Part shown: positions 57,065 through 64,000 of the stretch, in pieces
How the letters are laid out: each line of letters opens with the position of its first letter
Numbering within the stretch: the first letter of the stretch is position 1
From: Streptomyces sp. NBC_01314
Lineage (GTDB): Bacteria > Actinomycetota > Actinomycetes > Streptomycetales > Streptomycetaceae
DNA: 64,000 bases
Direction: 5' to 3'
NCBI RefSeq assembly: GCF_041435215.1
Contig: NZ_CP108394.1
Coordinates: forward strand, 1,240,001-1,304,000
Program-made: the position numbers and the translations under genes
The notes under the pieces: model-generated
The model's input: the letters and a program-made list of their open reading frames with translations, nothing else
What the model was told of the DNA's origin: nothing
The model's database searches: none

Positions 57065-57391
57065 TCAGTCGGCGACGATCCGCACCGACCCCGGTACGTA
57101 CTCGCGCTGCCGTACGACCCGGTACCAGCCCTTGGGCAGGGAGATGGCCGCGTGCTCCTCGTGGACGACGCGGGCGCCCTCCGGCACGTGCAGCAGCATC
57201 GGCCCGAACACGCTCACCTCGCGGACGAGACGGCCGGGTCCGACCACGGCGTGGGCGTGACCGGTGACCTCGCCGAGGGCGAGGACGAGCCGGCCGCGCC
57301 CGTCGCGCGGTTCCGACACGGCGTCGAGCGCACTGCCGGGCACCGCGCTCTCCGCCAACGGCGCGATGAGGACGTCTCCTTGCCGGTACAT
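57065..57391 (-). CDS. Small conserved protein, partner of the DUF6745-like gene
   Basis: 108-residue protein: MYRQGDVLIAPLAESAVPG, then VLALGEVTGHAHAVVGPG and EHAAISLPKGWYRVVRQREY. The beta-rich pattern with a His-x-His pair in GHAHAV is often seen in short conserved proteins next to DUF6745 genes (recalled). ATG 57391 has GAAGGGAGA ahead and is preferred over upstream starts. Likely co-transcribed with the DUF6745-like gene 74 bp downstream. No function known. Confidence 0.6.
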   Translation of the reverse strand: MYRQGDVLIAPLAESAVPGSALDAVSEPRDGRGRLVLALGEVTGHAHAVVGPGRLVREVSVFGPMLLHVPEGARVVHEEHAAISLPKGWYRVVRQREYVPGSVRIVAD

Positions 57392-57650
57392 GGGTCTCCC
57401 TTCCATCGGGCACTCGCCGTGCCACGAAAAAACCGTAGAGGCAGCCACTGACAATCGACCCGCGGACGGCTGTTCGTCGGGCCGCGCACGAGTGTTTGTC
57501 CACAGGACGGGGGTCCGCCGCACACGATGTCAGTCGGACTTGGTAGAACTCCCCTACCCGGCGGCGCTGTGCGCTCCGGGTGCGCAACGGGCGGACCGTG
57601 CACGGACTCGGCTGCCGCCCATGGACATGGAACGAAGGGGCGGGGCGCAC
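57392..57650. other. Divergent promoter region of the STM4015-4011 operon
   Basis: 259 bp between the small partner gene and the STM4015-like gene. It must hold promoters for both directions. I see no clear palindrome, and no -35/-10 pair convincing enough to name. Confidence 0.4.
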
Positions 57651-58619
57651 ATGACCATCGGGAGCCATCTGGAGGATTTCCACGGCCTGCCGGTCCACCG
57701 CTTCCCCACGTCGGTGAAGGGCCCGGAGGGCGCGGGGCACCTGCCCGCCCCCGAGTCGGTGGCCTGGAGCATCGCCGTGGACTCGTACGACAGCGAGGAG
57801 GAGTGGGAGGACGCGTTCGCGCGGTTCCTGGCCTCGGTCGACACCACGCAGGTGCGGGCGCTGGTCGTGGGGTCCTGGAGCGAGGCGTACGACAACGGCC
57901 CCGAGAAGATCGTCGAGGCCCTCGTCGCGGAGAAGGACCGGCTGCCCGCGCTGCGCGCGCTGTTCCTGGGCGACATGGTGGTGGAGGAGTGCGAGATCTC
58001 CTGGATCAACCAGGGCGATGTGGGCCCGCTGCTGAACGCCTTCCCCGAGCTGGAGGAGTTCGGGGTGCGCGGCGGCCAGGGGCTCGTCTTCCCGGCCGTG
58101 CGGCACGAGGGGCTGCGGACGCTGACGGTCGAGACCGGCGGCATGCCCGTCGAGGCCGTCCGGGGTGTGGCGGGCAGCGATCTGCCGGCTCTCGTCGAGC
58201 TGGACCTGTGGCTGGGCACGGCCGAGTACGGCGGCGACTCCGAGGTGGCGGACCTGGCGCCGATCCTCGCGGGCACCCGGCTGCCGGCCCTCAAGCATCT
58301 GGCGCTGCGCAACAGCGAGATGCAGGACGACATCTGCGCGGCCCTGGCCTCGGCCCCGGTGGTGGCCCGCCTGGACGTCCTCGACGTGTCGATGGGCGTC
58401 CTCACCGACGACGGCGCGACCGCGCTGCTCACGGGCCAGCCGCTCACCCACCTCACCACGCTGGACCTGCACCACAACTACCTCAGCACGGCGATACGCG
58501 ACCGCCTCCGGGACTCCCTTGAGGCCGCCGGGGTCCAGGTCGACGTCGACGCCGACGACGCCGAGTCGGATGAGGAGGAGGACGGCACGGTCTGGCGGTT
58601 CGTCGCGGTGGGCGAGTGA
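57651..58619 (+). CDS. STM4015-family leucine-rich-repeat-like protein
   Basis: 322-residue repeat protein. It starts GSHLEDFHGLPVHRFPTSVKG and has repeated Leu-rich units, such as LPALVELDLWLGTAEYGG, LPALKHLALRNSEMQDDI and LTHLTTLDLHHNYLS, giving an LRR-like solenoid, and an acidic end DVDADDAESDEEEDG. It fits the family called STM4015 after the Salmonella locus. Role unknown; possibly a scaffold or substrate-binding protein. First gene of the operon, with AAGGGGCGGGG ahead of ATG 57651. Confidence 0.82.
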   Translation: MTIGSHLEDFHGLPVHRFPTSVKGPEGAGHLPAPESVAWSIAVDSYDSEEEWEDAFARFLASVDTTQVRALVVGSWSEAYDNGPEKIVEALVAEKDRLPALRALFLGDMVVEECEISWINQGDVGPLLNAFPELEEFGVRGGQGLVFPAVRHEGLRTLTVETGGMPVEAVRGVAGSDLPALVELDLWLGTAEYGGDSEVADLAPILAGTRLPALKHLALRNSEMQDDICAALASAPVVARLDVLDVSMGVLTDDGATALLTGQPLTHLTTLDLHHNYLSTAIRDRLRDSLEAAGVQVDVDADDAESDEEEDGTVWRFVAVGE

Positions 58620-58657
58620 GTACGTAGGCGCTCGCGAGCGAGACAAAGGGGGATGGT

Positions 58658-59833
58658 GTGTCCGGTTGGAGCGGTGTGGCGGGGGCGGGGCCCGGCCCGT
58701 ACAGGTGGGTGGTCGTCGGCAACGGGGAGAACCGGCGGGTCGGGCTGTTCGTCGCGGCGGCGGAGGCGGCCGGTGTCGGCACGCCGCGTGTCGTCGAGTG
58801 GCGGGACGTGCTGCGCGACGGCGGTCACGAGTTCGCCGACGACGAGCTCGTACGGCTGGATTCGCCGGGCGAGAACGCCGAGGTGGACCGGCTGTTGCGG
58901 GGCGTGGACGATCCGACGCGGGTGGAGGGCTCGGCCACCTGGTACGCCCGTTTCCTGGCCGCGGTGGGGTCGTTGCGGGGCGGGCTGCGACTGGACGATC
59001 CGGCGGATCTGCCGGTGCTGTTCGACAAGCGGCTGTGCCACGCCCGGCTCGACGCGGCCGGGGTCCCGGTGCCGCCGTCGCCCACCTCGGGCGACGCGCG
59101 GCCGGTGCGCGGCTGGGACGACGTACGGGCGGCGATGCGGGAGCACGGCATGCCGCGCGTCTTCGTGAAGCCGGCCCACGGGTCCTCCGCGTCCGGGGTG
59201 CTGGCGATCGAGTCGTCGTCGAGCGGGCGGATCAGGGCCACCACCTCGGTGGAGGTGGCTTCCGACGGCCGGCTGCGCGCCCCGCTGCGGCTGCACAACT
59301 CGCTGCGCGTACGGCGCTACTCGGACGAGCGGGAGATCGCCGGCATCGTCGACGCCCTCGCGGCCGACGGGCTGCACATCGAGCGCTGGCTCCCGAAGGC
59401 GTCCGCGCACGGCAAGTCCGCCGACCTGCGGGTCCTGGTCGTGGCGGGCCGGGCCACGCACGCAGTCGTCCGCACCAGCCGTTTCCCGATGACCAATCTC
59501 CATCTCGGTGGGGTCCGGGGCGATCTGACGTCGGTCGTGGACGCGGCGGGCGACCGCTGGCGGCAGGCGCTCGACATCTGTGAGCGGGCCGCCGCCTGCT
59601 TCCCGGCCACCCTGTGCGTCGGAGTGGACCTGCTGCCGGCAATCGGCTGGCGGCGGTTCGCCGTGGGCGAGGTCAACGCGTTCGGCGATCTGCTGCCCCG
59701 CCTGACGGGGCTGCCGGGCGGCCCGGCGGAGGGCCTGGACACCTACGCGGCGCAGCTCGCGGCGGTGCGCGCCGCGCTGTCCCCGGCCCCCTCGCACCAC
59801 CCCCAGGCAAGGAAAGACCATGCACCCTTCTGA
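58658..59833 (+). CDS. STM4014-family ATP-grasp-like protein
   Basis: 391-residue protein with ATP-grasp features: an N-terminal Rossmann-like part WVVVGNGENRRVGLFVAAAEAAG, a central lid RVFVKPAHGSSASGVLAI with the ATP-binding Lys, ADLRVLVVAGRATHAVVRTS, and a C-terminal VGVDLLPAIGWRRFAVGEVNAFGDLLP with acidic and Asn metal ligands. ATP-grasp enzymes form amide or thioester bonds through acyl-phosphate. The GTG start has AAAGGGGG ahead, 38 nt after the STM4015-like stop. The end overlaps the next gene by 14 nt. Confidence 0.85.
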   Translation: MSGWSGVAGAGPGPYRWVVVGNGENRRVGLFVAAAEAAGVGTPRVVEWRDVLRDGGHEFADDELVRLDSPGENAEVDRLLRGVDDPTRVEGSATWYARFLAAVGSLRGGLRLDDPADLPVLFDKRLCHARLDAAGVPVPPSPTSGDARPVRGWDDVRAAMREHGMPRVFVKPAHGSSASGVLAIESSSSGRIRATTSVEVASDGRLRAPLRLHNSLRVRRYSDEREIAGIVDALAADGLHIERWLPKASAHGKSADLRVLVVAGRATHAVVRTSRFPMTNLHLGGVRGDLTSVVDAAGDRWRQALDICERAAACFPATLCVGVDLLPAIGWRRFAVGEVNAFGDLLPRLTGLPGGPAEGLDTYAAQLAAVRAALSPAPSHHPQARKDHAPF

Positions 59834-60770
59834 CACGACCGACAGGGCTGACACCGCAGGCCGGGCTGACCCGGCGGACACGGCTGACACCGCAGGCCCG
59901 GCGAACACGGCCCACCGGCCTTCCGAGGCAACGCGGACACCCGAGGCAGTACGGACACCCGACATGAACGAGGTGGTGGGCCGCGACGACCTGCTGCTGC
60001 TCACCCTCGACACCCTGCGGTACGACGTGGCCGTGGCGCTCGCGGCGGAGGGCCGGCTGCCGAACCTGGCCGCCCACCTGCCGGGCGGCACCTGGGAGAA
60101 GCGGCACGCGCCCGGCAGCTTCACCTACGCCTCGCACCAGGCGATGTTCGCCGGTTTCCTGCCGACCCCGGCGGCGCCCGGACCGCATCCGCGGCTCTTC
60201 GCGAGCCGGTTCGCCGGCAGCGAGACCACCGAGCGGCGCACCTTCGTCTTCGACAACCCCGACCTGGTGTCGGCGCTCGCCGAGCACGGCTATCGCACCG
60301 TGTGCGTCGGCGGTGTCGGCTTCTTCAACAAGCAGGGGGCACTCGGCAGCGTCCTGCCGGGCCTGTTCCAGGAGAGCCACTGGGAGCCCGAGTTCTCCGT
60401 GGCGTCGCCGACGTCCTTCGAGTCCCAGGTGGCCCGCGCCGAGCGGATCGTGACCGAACTGCCCGCCGAGGAGCGGCTGTTCCTGTTCCTCAACGCCTCG
60501 GCTCTGCACCAGCCCAACTGGTTCCATCTGCCGGGCGCCACCCGCGAGGCGGGCGACAGCCTGGTCACGCACGCGGCGGCCCTCGTCTACATCGACCGGC
60601 ACATCGGGCGGCTCTTCGCCGCGATGAGTTCGCGGCGCCGCTGCTTCGCCGTCGTCTGCTCCGACCACGGGACGACATACGGCGAGGACGGCTACACCGG
60701 GCACCGTCTCGGCCACGAGGCCGTGTGGACCGTCCCCTACAGCCACTTCTTCCTGGAGCCGTCCGCATGA
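59820..60770 (+). CDS. STM4013/SEN3800-family hydrolase (alkaline-phosphatase fold)
   Basis: 316-residue enzyme of the alkaline phosphatase/sulfatase superfamily. LLLLTLDTLRYDVA has the first metal Asp; PGSFTYASHQAMFAGFLP is where the nucleophile Thr/Ser lies; VCSDHGTTYGEDGYTGHRLGHE holds the Asp-His and two further metal His. It would hydrolyse or transfer a phosphate- or sulfate-type ester. The first 48 residues are an Asp/Thr/Ala repeat (ADTAGRADPADTADTAGPAN) seemingly added to an older start at 59964 (MNEVVGRDD). ATG 59820 has AAGGAAA ahead; it overlaps the ATP-grasp gene by 14 nt. Confidence 0.83.
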   Translation: MHPSDTTDRADTAGRADPADTADTAGPANTAHRPSEATRTPEAVRTPDMNEVVGRDDLLLLTLDTLRYDVAVALAAEGRLPNLAAHLPGGTWEKRHAPGSFTYASHQAMFAGFLPTPAAPGPHPRLFASRFAGSETTERRTFVFDNPDLVSALAEHGYRTVCVGGVGFFNKQGALGSVLPGLFQESHWEPEFSVASPTSFESQVARAERIVTELPAEERLFLFLNASALHQPNWFHLPGATREAGDSLVTHAAALVYIDRHIGRLFAAMSSRRRCFAVVCSDHGTTYGEDGYTGHRLGHEAVWTVPYSHFFLEPSA

Positions 60771-62131
60771 CCCTCACCACGACCACCGCTGTCACCGCCG
60801 CCCCCGCACCGGCGCGGCCGTACCAGCACTACGTGTACGCCTACCCGCACAAGACGGCCTACCGGAAGCTGCCCGGCACCCCACGGCTCGCGGACCTGTG
60901 GGCCGGGGAGTCCCGGCAGGCGCTGTCGCTGTACGCGCACATACCGTTCTGCGAGGTGCGCTGCGGTTTCTGCAACCTCTTCACCCGGATCGGCGCGCCG
61001 GACGGGCTGACCGGCCGCTACCTCGACGCCCTCGAACGGCAGGCGATCGCGGTGCGGGAGGCGCTCGGGGACGCGGAGCCCGCGCGGTTCGCGAACGCCG
61101 CGTTCGGCGGCGGCACCCCCACCTATCTGGAGGCCGCCGAGCTGGAGCGGCTGTGCGACATCGCCGAGCGGCACCTGGGTGCGGACCTGCGGGCGATCCC
61201 ACTGTCGGTGGAGGCCTCCCCCGCCACGGCGACGGCCGACCGGCTGGCCGTCCTCGCCGAGCGGGGCGCCACGCGGCTGAGCCTCGGCGTGCAGACCTTC
61301 GTGGCGGAGGAGGCGCGGGCGGCCGTACGCCCGCAGCGGCGCTCCGATGTGGAGGCGGCGCTGTCGCGTGTCCGCGACACGGGCATCCCGGTCCTCAACA
61401 TCGACCTGATCTACGGCATCGACGGGCAGACGGCGGCCAGTTGGCGGCTGTCGCTGGACGCGGCCCTCGCCTGGCTGCCGGAGGAGATCTATCTGTATCC
61501 GCTGTACGTCCGCCCGTTGACGGGCCTCGGCCGCAACGCGGACCCGGCAGTAGCGGACCGTGACTGGGACGAGGCCCGGCTGCGGCGCTACCGCGAAGGC
61601 CGCGACCATCTGCTCGCGCACGGCTACGAGCAGGTCTCCATGCGGATGTTCCGCCGTACGGACGCGCCGCCGCAGGGCCCGGACGACTACGCCTGCCAGA
61701 CCGACGGCATGATCGGCCTGGGCTGCGGCGCCCGTTCGTACACATCGAAGCTGCACTACTCCTTCGACTACGCGGTCGGCATGGGCCAGATCCGCACGAT
61801 CATCGACGACTACACGGCCACCGAGGACTTCAGCAGGGCCGTGCACGGCCGTGCGGTCGACGAGGACGAGGCACGGCGCCGCCATCTGCTGCAGTCGCTG
61901 CTCCAGGCGCGGGGGCTGCCGGTGACGGAGTACCGGCAGCGGTTCGGGTCGGACCCGTACACGGACTTCCCGGTGGAACTGGACCTGCTGGTGGCGCGCG
62001 GCTGGCTGGCGGAGGCGGACGGCGGGCTGCTGAAACTCTCCGCCGAGGGGCTGGCCCACTCGGACGCCATCGGGCCCGGCTTCTTCTCCCCCGCCGTACG
62101 GGCGGCGATGGCCGGGTACGAGCTGAAGTGA
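60767..62131 (+). CDS. STM4012-family radical SAM protein (HemW-like)
   Basis: 454-residue radical SAM enzyme of the HemN/HemW branch. It begins with a Thr/Ala-rich tail, then YVYAYPHKTAYRKLPG and the cluster motif AHIPFCEVRCGFCNLF (Cys62, Cys66, Cys69), FGGGTPTYLEAAELERL, the SAM-site VEASPATATADRLAVLAERGATRLSLGVQTF, DLIYGIDGQT and a HemW-like C-terminal half ending in a winged region with YTDFPVELDLLVARGWL. Anaerobic radical chemistry is expected; the substrate is unknown. ATG overlaps the previous stop (ATGA). Confidence 0.88.
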   Translation: MTLTTTTAVTAAPAPARPYQHYVYAYPHKTAYRKLPGTPRLADLWAGESRQALSLYAHIPFCEVRCGFCNLFTRIGAPDGLTGRYLDALERQAIAVREALGDAEPARFANAAFGGGTPTYLEAAELERLCDIAERHLGADLRAIPLSVEASPATATADRLAVLAERGATRLSLGVQTFVAEEARAAVRPQRRSDVEAALSRVRDTGIPVLNIDLIYGIDGQTAASWRLSLDAALAWLPEEIYLYPLYVRPLTGLGRNADPAVADRDWDEARLRRYREGRDHLLAHGYEQVSMRMFRRTDAPPQGPDDYACQTDGMIGLGCGARSYTSKLHYSFDYAVGMGQIRTIIDDYTATEDFSRAVHGRAVDEDEARRRHLLQSLLQARGLPVTEYRQRFGSDPYTDFPVELDLLVARGWLAEADGGLLKLSAEGLAHSDAIGPGFFSPAVRAAMAGYELK

Positions 62132-63024
62132 CGGCACCCATGGACCTGACGATCCTCTACCGCGGCCCTCTCGCCTCCTGCGACTACGACTGCCCCTACT
62201 GCCCGTTCGCCAAGCGCCGCGACTCGACGGCCCGACTGCGGGCCGACCGCGCGGCCCTGGAGCGGTTCACCGCCTGGGCACGGGAGCAGACCGGCGACCG
62301 GCTCTCGGTGCTCTTCACGCCGTGGGGCGAGGGGCTGGTGCGCTCCTGGTACCGGAAGGCCCTGATCGACCTCTCCCACGAGCCGCACATCGACCGGGTG
62401 GCGATCCAGACGAACCTCAGCTGCCGCACGGAGTGGCTGGAGCGGGCCGACCCGGACACCGTGGCCCTGTGGTGCACGTACCACCCGGGGGAGACCCCGT
62501 ACGAGCGGTTCCTGGACAAGACCCGCAGGCTGGCCGGGGCGGGGATCCGCTTCAGCGTGGGGATCGTCGGACTGCCCGAGCATCTGGAGCACGCCCGCCG
62601 GCTGCGCGGGGAGCTGCCGGAGCAGGTGTATCTATGGGTGAACGCCGCCGAGGGGCACACCTACACCGACGAAGAGGCCGCGGTGTGGAGCGGGTTGGAC
62701 CCCCTCTTCCCGTTCAGCCGCCATCCGCACCGCTCGGCGGGCCGCGCCTGCCGTACCGGCTCGACGGTCGTGTCGGTGGACGGCGAAGGAACGGTGCGGC
62801 GCTGCCACTTCGTCAAGGCCGAACTCGGCAACCTCTACGACGGTTCCTTCCGCACGGCACTCGCGCCCCGCCCGTGCCCGCTGTCCGTCTGCGACTGCCA
62901 CATCGGGTACGTCCACCTCGAAACGCTGCCGCTGTACGACGTCTTCGCGGGCGGCGTCCTGGAACGCGTACCGACAATGGAGGCACGACAGGGAACAGGA
63001 ACAGGAAAGCGAGTGAGTCCATGA
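62128..63024 (+). CDS. STM4011-family radical SAM protein
   Basis: 298-residue radical SAM enzyme with the cluster motif LASCDYDCPYCPFAKR (Cys18, Cys22, Cys25). It has a TIM-barrel pattern including LFTPWGEGL, VAIQTNLSC, LWCTYHPGE and FSVGIVGLPEH, and more cysteines in the last quarter, ACRTG, RRCHF and PCPLSVCDCHIGY, which look able to hold an extra Fe-S cluster as in SPASM-like tails. A second enzyme for the same substrate as STM4012 is likely. GTG start shares a GTGA overlap with the STM4012 stop. Confidence 0.88.
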   Translation: MTAPMDLTILYRGPLASCDYDCPYCPFAKRRDSTARLRADRAALERFTAWAREQTGDRLSVLFTPWGEGLVRSWYRKALIDLSHEPHIDRVAIQTNLSCRTEWLERADPDTVALWCTYHPGETPYERFLDKTRRLAGAGIRFSVGIVGLPEHLEHARRLRGELPEQVYLWVNAAEGHTYTDEEAAVWSGLDPLFPFSRHPHRSAGRACRTGSTVVSVDGEGTVRRCHFVKAELGNLYDGSFRTALAPRPCPLSVCDCHIGYVHLETLPLYDVFAGGVLERVPTMEARQGTGTGKRVSP

Positions 63025-63767
63025 CCTCAGCGGTCAACAGCAGTGTGTGGATACGTCGTTACCGGCCCGCGCCCGAAGCGGCTGTCAGACTGGTGTGTCT
63101 GCCGCACGCGGGCGGCTCGGCGAGCTACTACCTCCCCATGGCGCAGGCCCTCGCGCCCGGGGCCGATGTGCTGGCCGCGCAGTATCCGGGGCGCCAGGAC
63201 CGTTACGCCGAGCCGCCGTCGGAGAGCGTCCGGGAGCTGGCCGAGCGGATCGTCGAGGCCGTCGGCGGGGACGACCGTCCGCTCGCCCTCTTCGGGCACA
63301 GCATGGGCGCGGTGGTCGCCCACGAGATGGCGCTGAAGCTGGAGGCGGCGGGCCGGGCCCCGGTCCGGCTGTTCGTGTCGGGGCGGCGCGCCCCCTCCGC
63401 GCCCCGGGACGGCAGGCGACTGCACAGGGCGAGCGACGCCGAACTGATCGAGGCCGTACGCCGGCTCGACGGCACCGACGGCCAGGTCCTCGAGGACGAG
63501 GAGCTGCTGCAGCTCGTACTGCCGGCGCTGCGCGGTGACTACAAGGCCCTGGAGACGTACGAGCCGCGCCCCGGCGACCGGCTGACCTGCCCGGTCACCG
63601 TCCTCACCGGCGACGCCGACCCGGTGACCCCGGTGGCGGACGCGCGTGCCTGGGCGGACCACACCGGCGGGCCGACCGAGCTGTGTGTGTTCCCCGGCGG
63701 CCACTTCTACCTCAACGACCGGCCGGGGGAGGTCGTCGACGTCGTGCGTCGGCACCTCGGGCTGTAG
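63021..63767 (+). CDS. Type II thioesterase
   Basis: 248-residue alpha/beta hydrolase of the type II thioesterase (RifR/GrsT) class, which normally clears wrong acyl groups from carrier proteins or releases products in polyketide and nonribosomal peptide pathways. VRLVCLPHAGGSASYYLPMAQAL is the class marker, LFGHSMGAVVAHE the nucleophile Ser94, DADPVTPV the Asp site and FPGGHFYL the His. ATG overlaps the STM4011 stop (ATGA), so it is translated with the radical SAM genes. No carrier-protein or synthetase gene is seen in the window. Confidence 0.9.
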   Translation: MTSAVNSSVWIRRYRPAPEAAVRLVCLPHAGGSASYYLPMAQALAPGADVLAAQYPGRQDRYAEPPSESVRELAERIVEAVGGDDRPLALFGHSMGAVVAHEMALKLEAAGRAPVRLFVSGRRAPSAPRDGRRLHRASDAELIEAVRRLDGTDGQVLEDEELLQLVLPALRGDYKALETYEPRPGDRLTCPVTVLTGDADPVTPVADARAWADHTGGPTELCVFPGGHFYLNDRPGEVVDVVRRHLGL

Positions 63768-63785
63768 CTCCCCGGGGGCATGCCG

Positions 63786-64000
63786 TCACACCCGCCAGCT
63801 GTACCGCCGCTCCGGTCGCCCGGCCACTCCGTAGCGCAGGGAGACGTCCGCGCTTCCGGTGCCGTGGAAGTACTCCAGGTAGCGGCGGGCGCTGACGCGG
63901 GAGATGCCGGTGAGGGTGGCACACTCGGTGGCCGAGAGCGTGCCGTCGGTGCCGCGCAGGGTGCCTTCGATCAGCTCGGCGGTCTCGACGCTCATGCCCT
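63786..64000 (-). CDS. Citrate/malate-type response regulator, C-terminal part (cut by window edge)
   Basis: Seen is the C-terminal DNA-binding region of a CitB/DcuR-like response regulator: LSATECATLTGISRVSARRYLEYF helix-turn-helix, then a wing DVSLRYGVAGRPERRYSWRV. The frame is open to the window end, so the receiver domain lies outside. It is convergent with the thioesterase gene, 18 nt apart. Family members control carboxylate uptake with a CitA-like sensor kinase. Confidence 0.72.
   Translation of the reverse strand, partial: GMSVETAELIEGTLRGTDGTLSATECATLTGISRVSARRYLEYFHGTGSADVSLRYGVAGRPERRYSWRV

Overview
The window is high-GC chromosomal DNA of an actinomycete, almost certainly a Streptomyces. 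The evidence is the strong G/C bias at third codon positions, many GTG starts, AAGGAG-type ribosome sites, SpoIIE-type phosphatases with GAF domains, TetR/LuxR regulators, DUF574 methyltransferase, class-E-sortase-like LAETG signal, and paired kinase/solute-binding receptors. There are no rRNA or tRNA genes and no CRISPR array. I recognise no intact transposon.

Left part (1-15.6 kb): the end of an ABC-F ATPase; an alpha-carbonic anhydrase; a C45-type acyltransferase/hydrolase; a small Cys-rich protein with a doubtful start; a two-gene T4-like RNA repair cassette (RNA ligase plus polynucleotide kinase/phosphatase); a DEAD-box RNA helicase behind a 16-bp leader hairpin; a large LuxR-ATPase regulator divergent from a flavin-type oxidoreductase; a DUF1801 protein; a VOC protein; and a GAF/PP2C phosphatase. 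Two decayed gene fragments (SGNH hydrolase, AMP-binding enzyme) lie in the gaps.

Middle part (15.6-45 kb): an MFS carrier with a clear promoter and two matching palindromic boxes; a three-gene operon (FAD oxidoreductase, three-His-box desaturase, TetR) whose leaderless start sits inside tandem GAAC-N4-GTTC operators; a lipoprotein gene coupled to two tandem, paralogous Ser/Thr kinases fused to extracellular solute-binding domains; a second-type hemC; and then a stretch full of relics on the minus strand (acyl-CoA dehydrogenase tail, GH35 beta-galactosidase tail, frameshifted SDR). After these come a DUF574 methyltransferase, a secreted M4 protease, an MMPL transporter, several small or membrane proteins, a decayed two-component system, and a large secreted DUF1996 protein with a sorting signal.

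Right part (45-64 kb): a Cache/PAS/GAF/PP2C/ATPase sensor, several housekeeping-type enzymes (Gfo/Idh, DUF998-like, alpha/beta hydrolase, DUF1152, aldo/keto reductase), an FprA-type ferredoxin-NADP reductase with a possible iron box, and a YciO/Sua5-type protein. It ends in a compact, translationally coupled operon of the families named STM4015, STM4014, STM4013, STM4012 and STM4011 (repeat protein, ATP-grasp, alkaline-phosphatase-fold hydrolase and two radical SAM enzymes), with a type II thioesterase fused onto the operon by an ATGA overlap. Divergent from it are a DUF6745-like protein and a small partner. To my knowledge this cluster has no described function, and it is the best candidate here for an uncharacterised biosynthetic or modification system. 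Several genes across the window also show a leaderless layout (a NANNNT -10-like element exactly 6 nt before the start codon).
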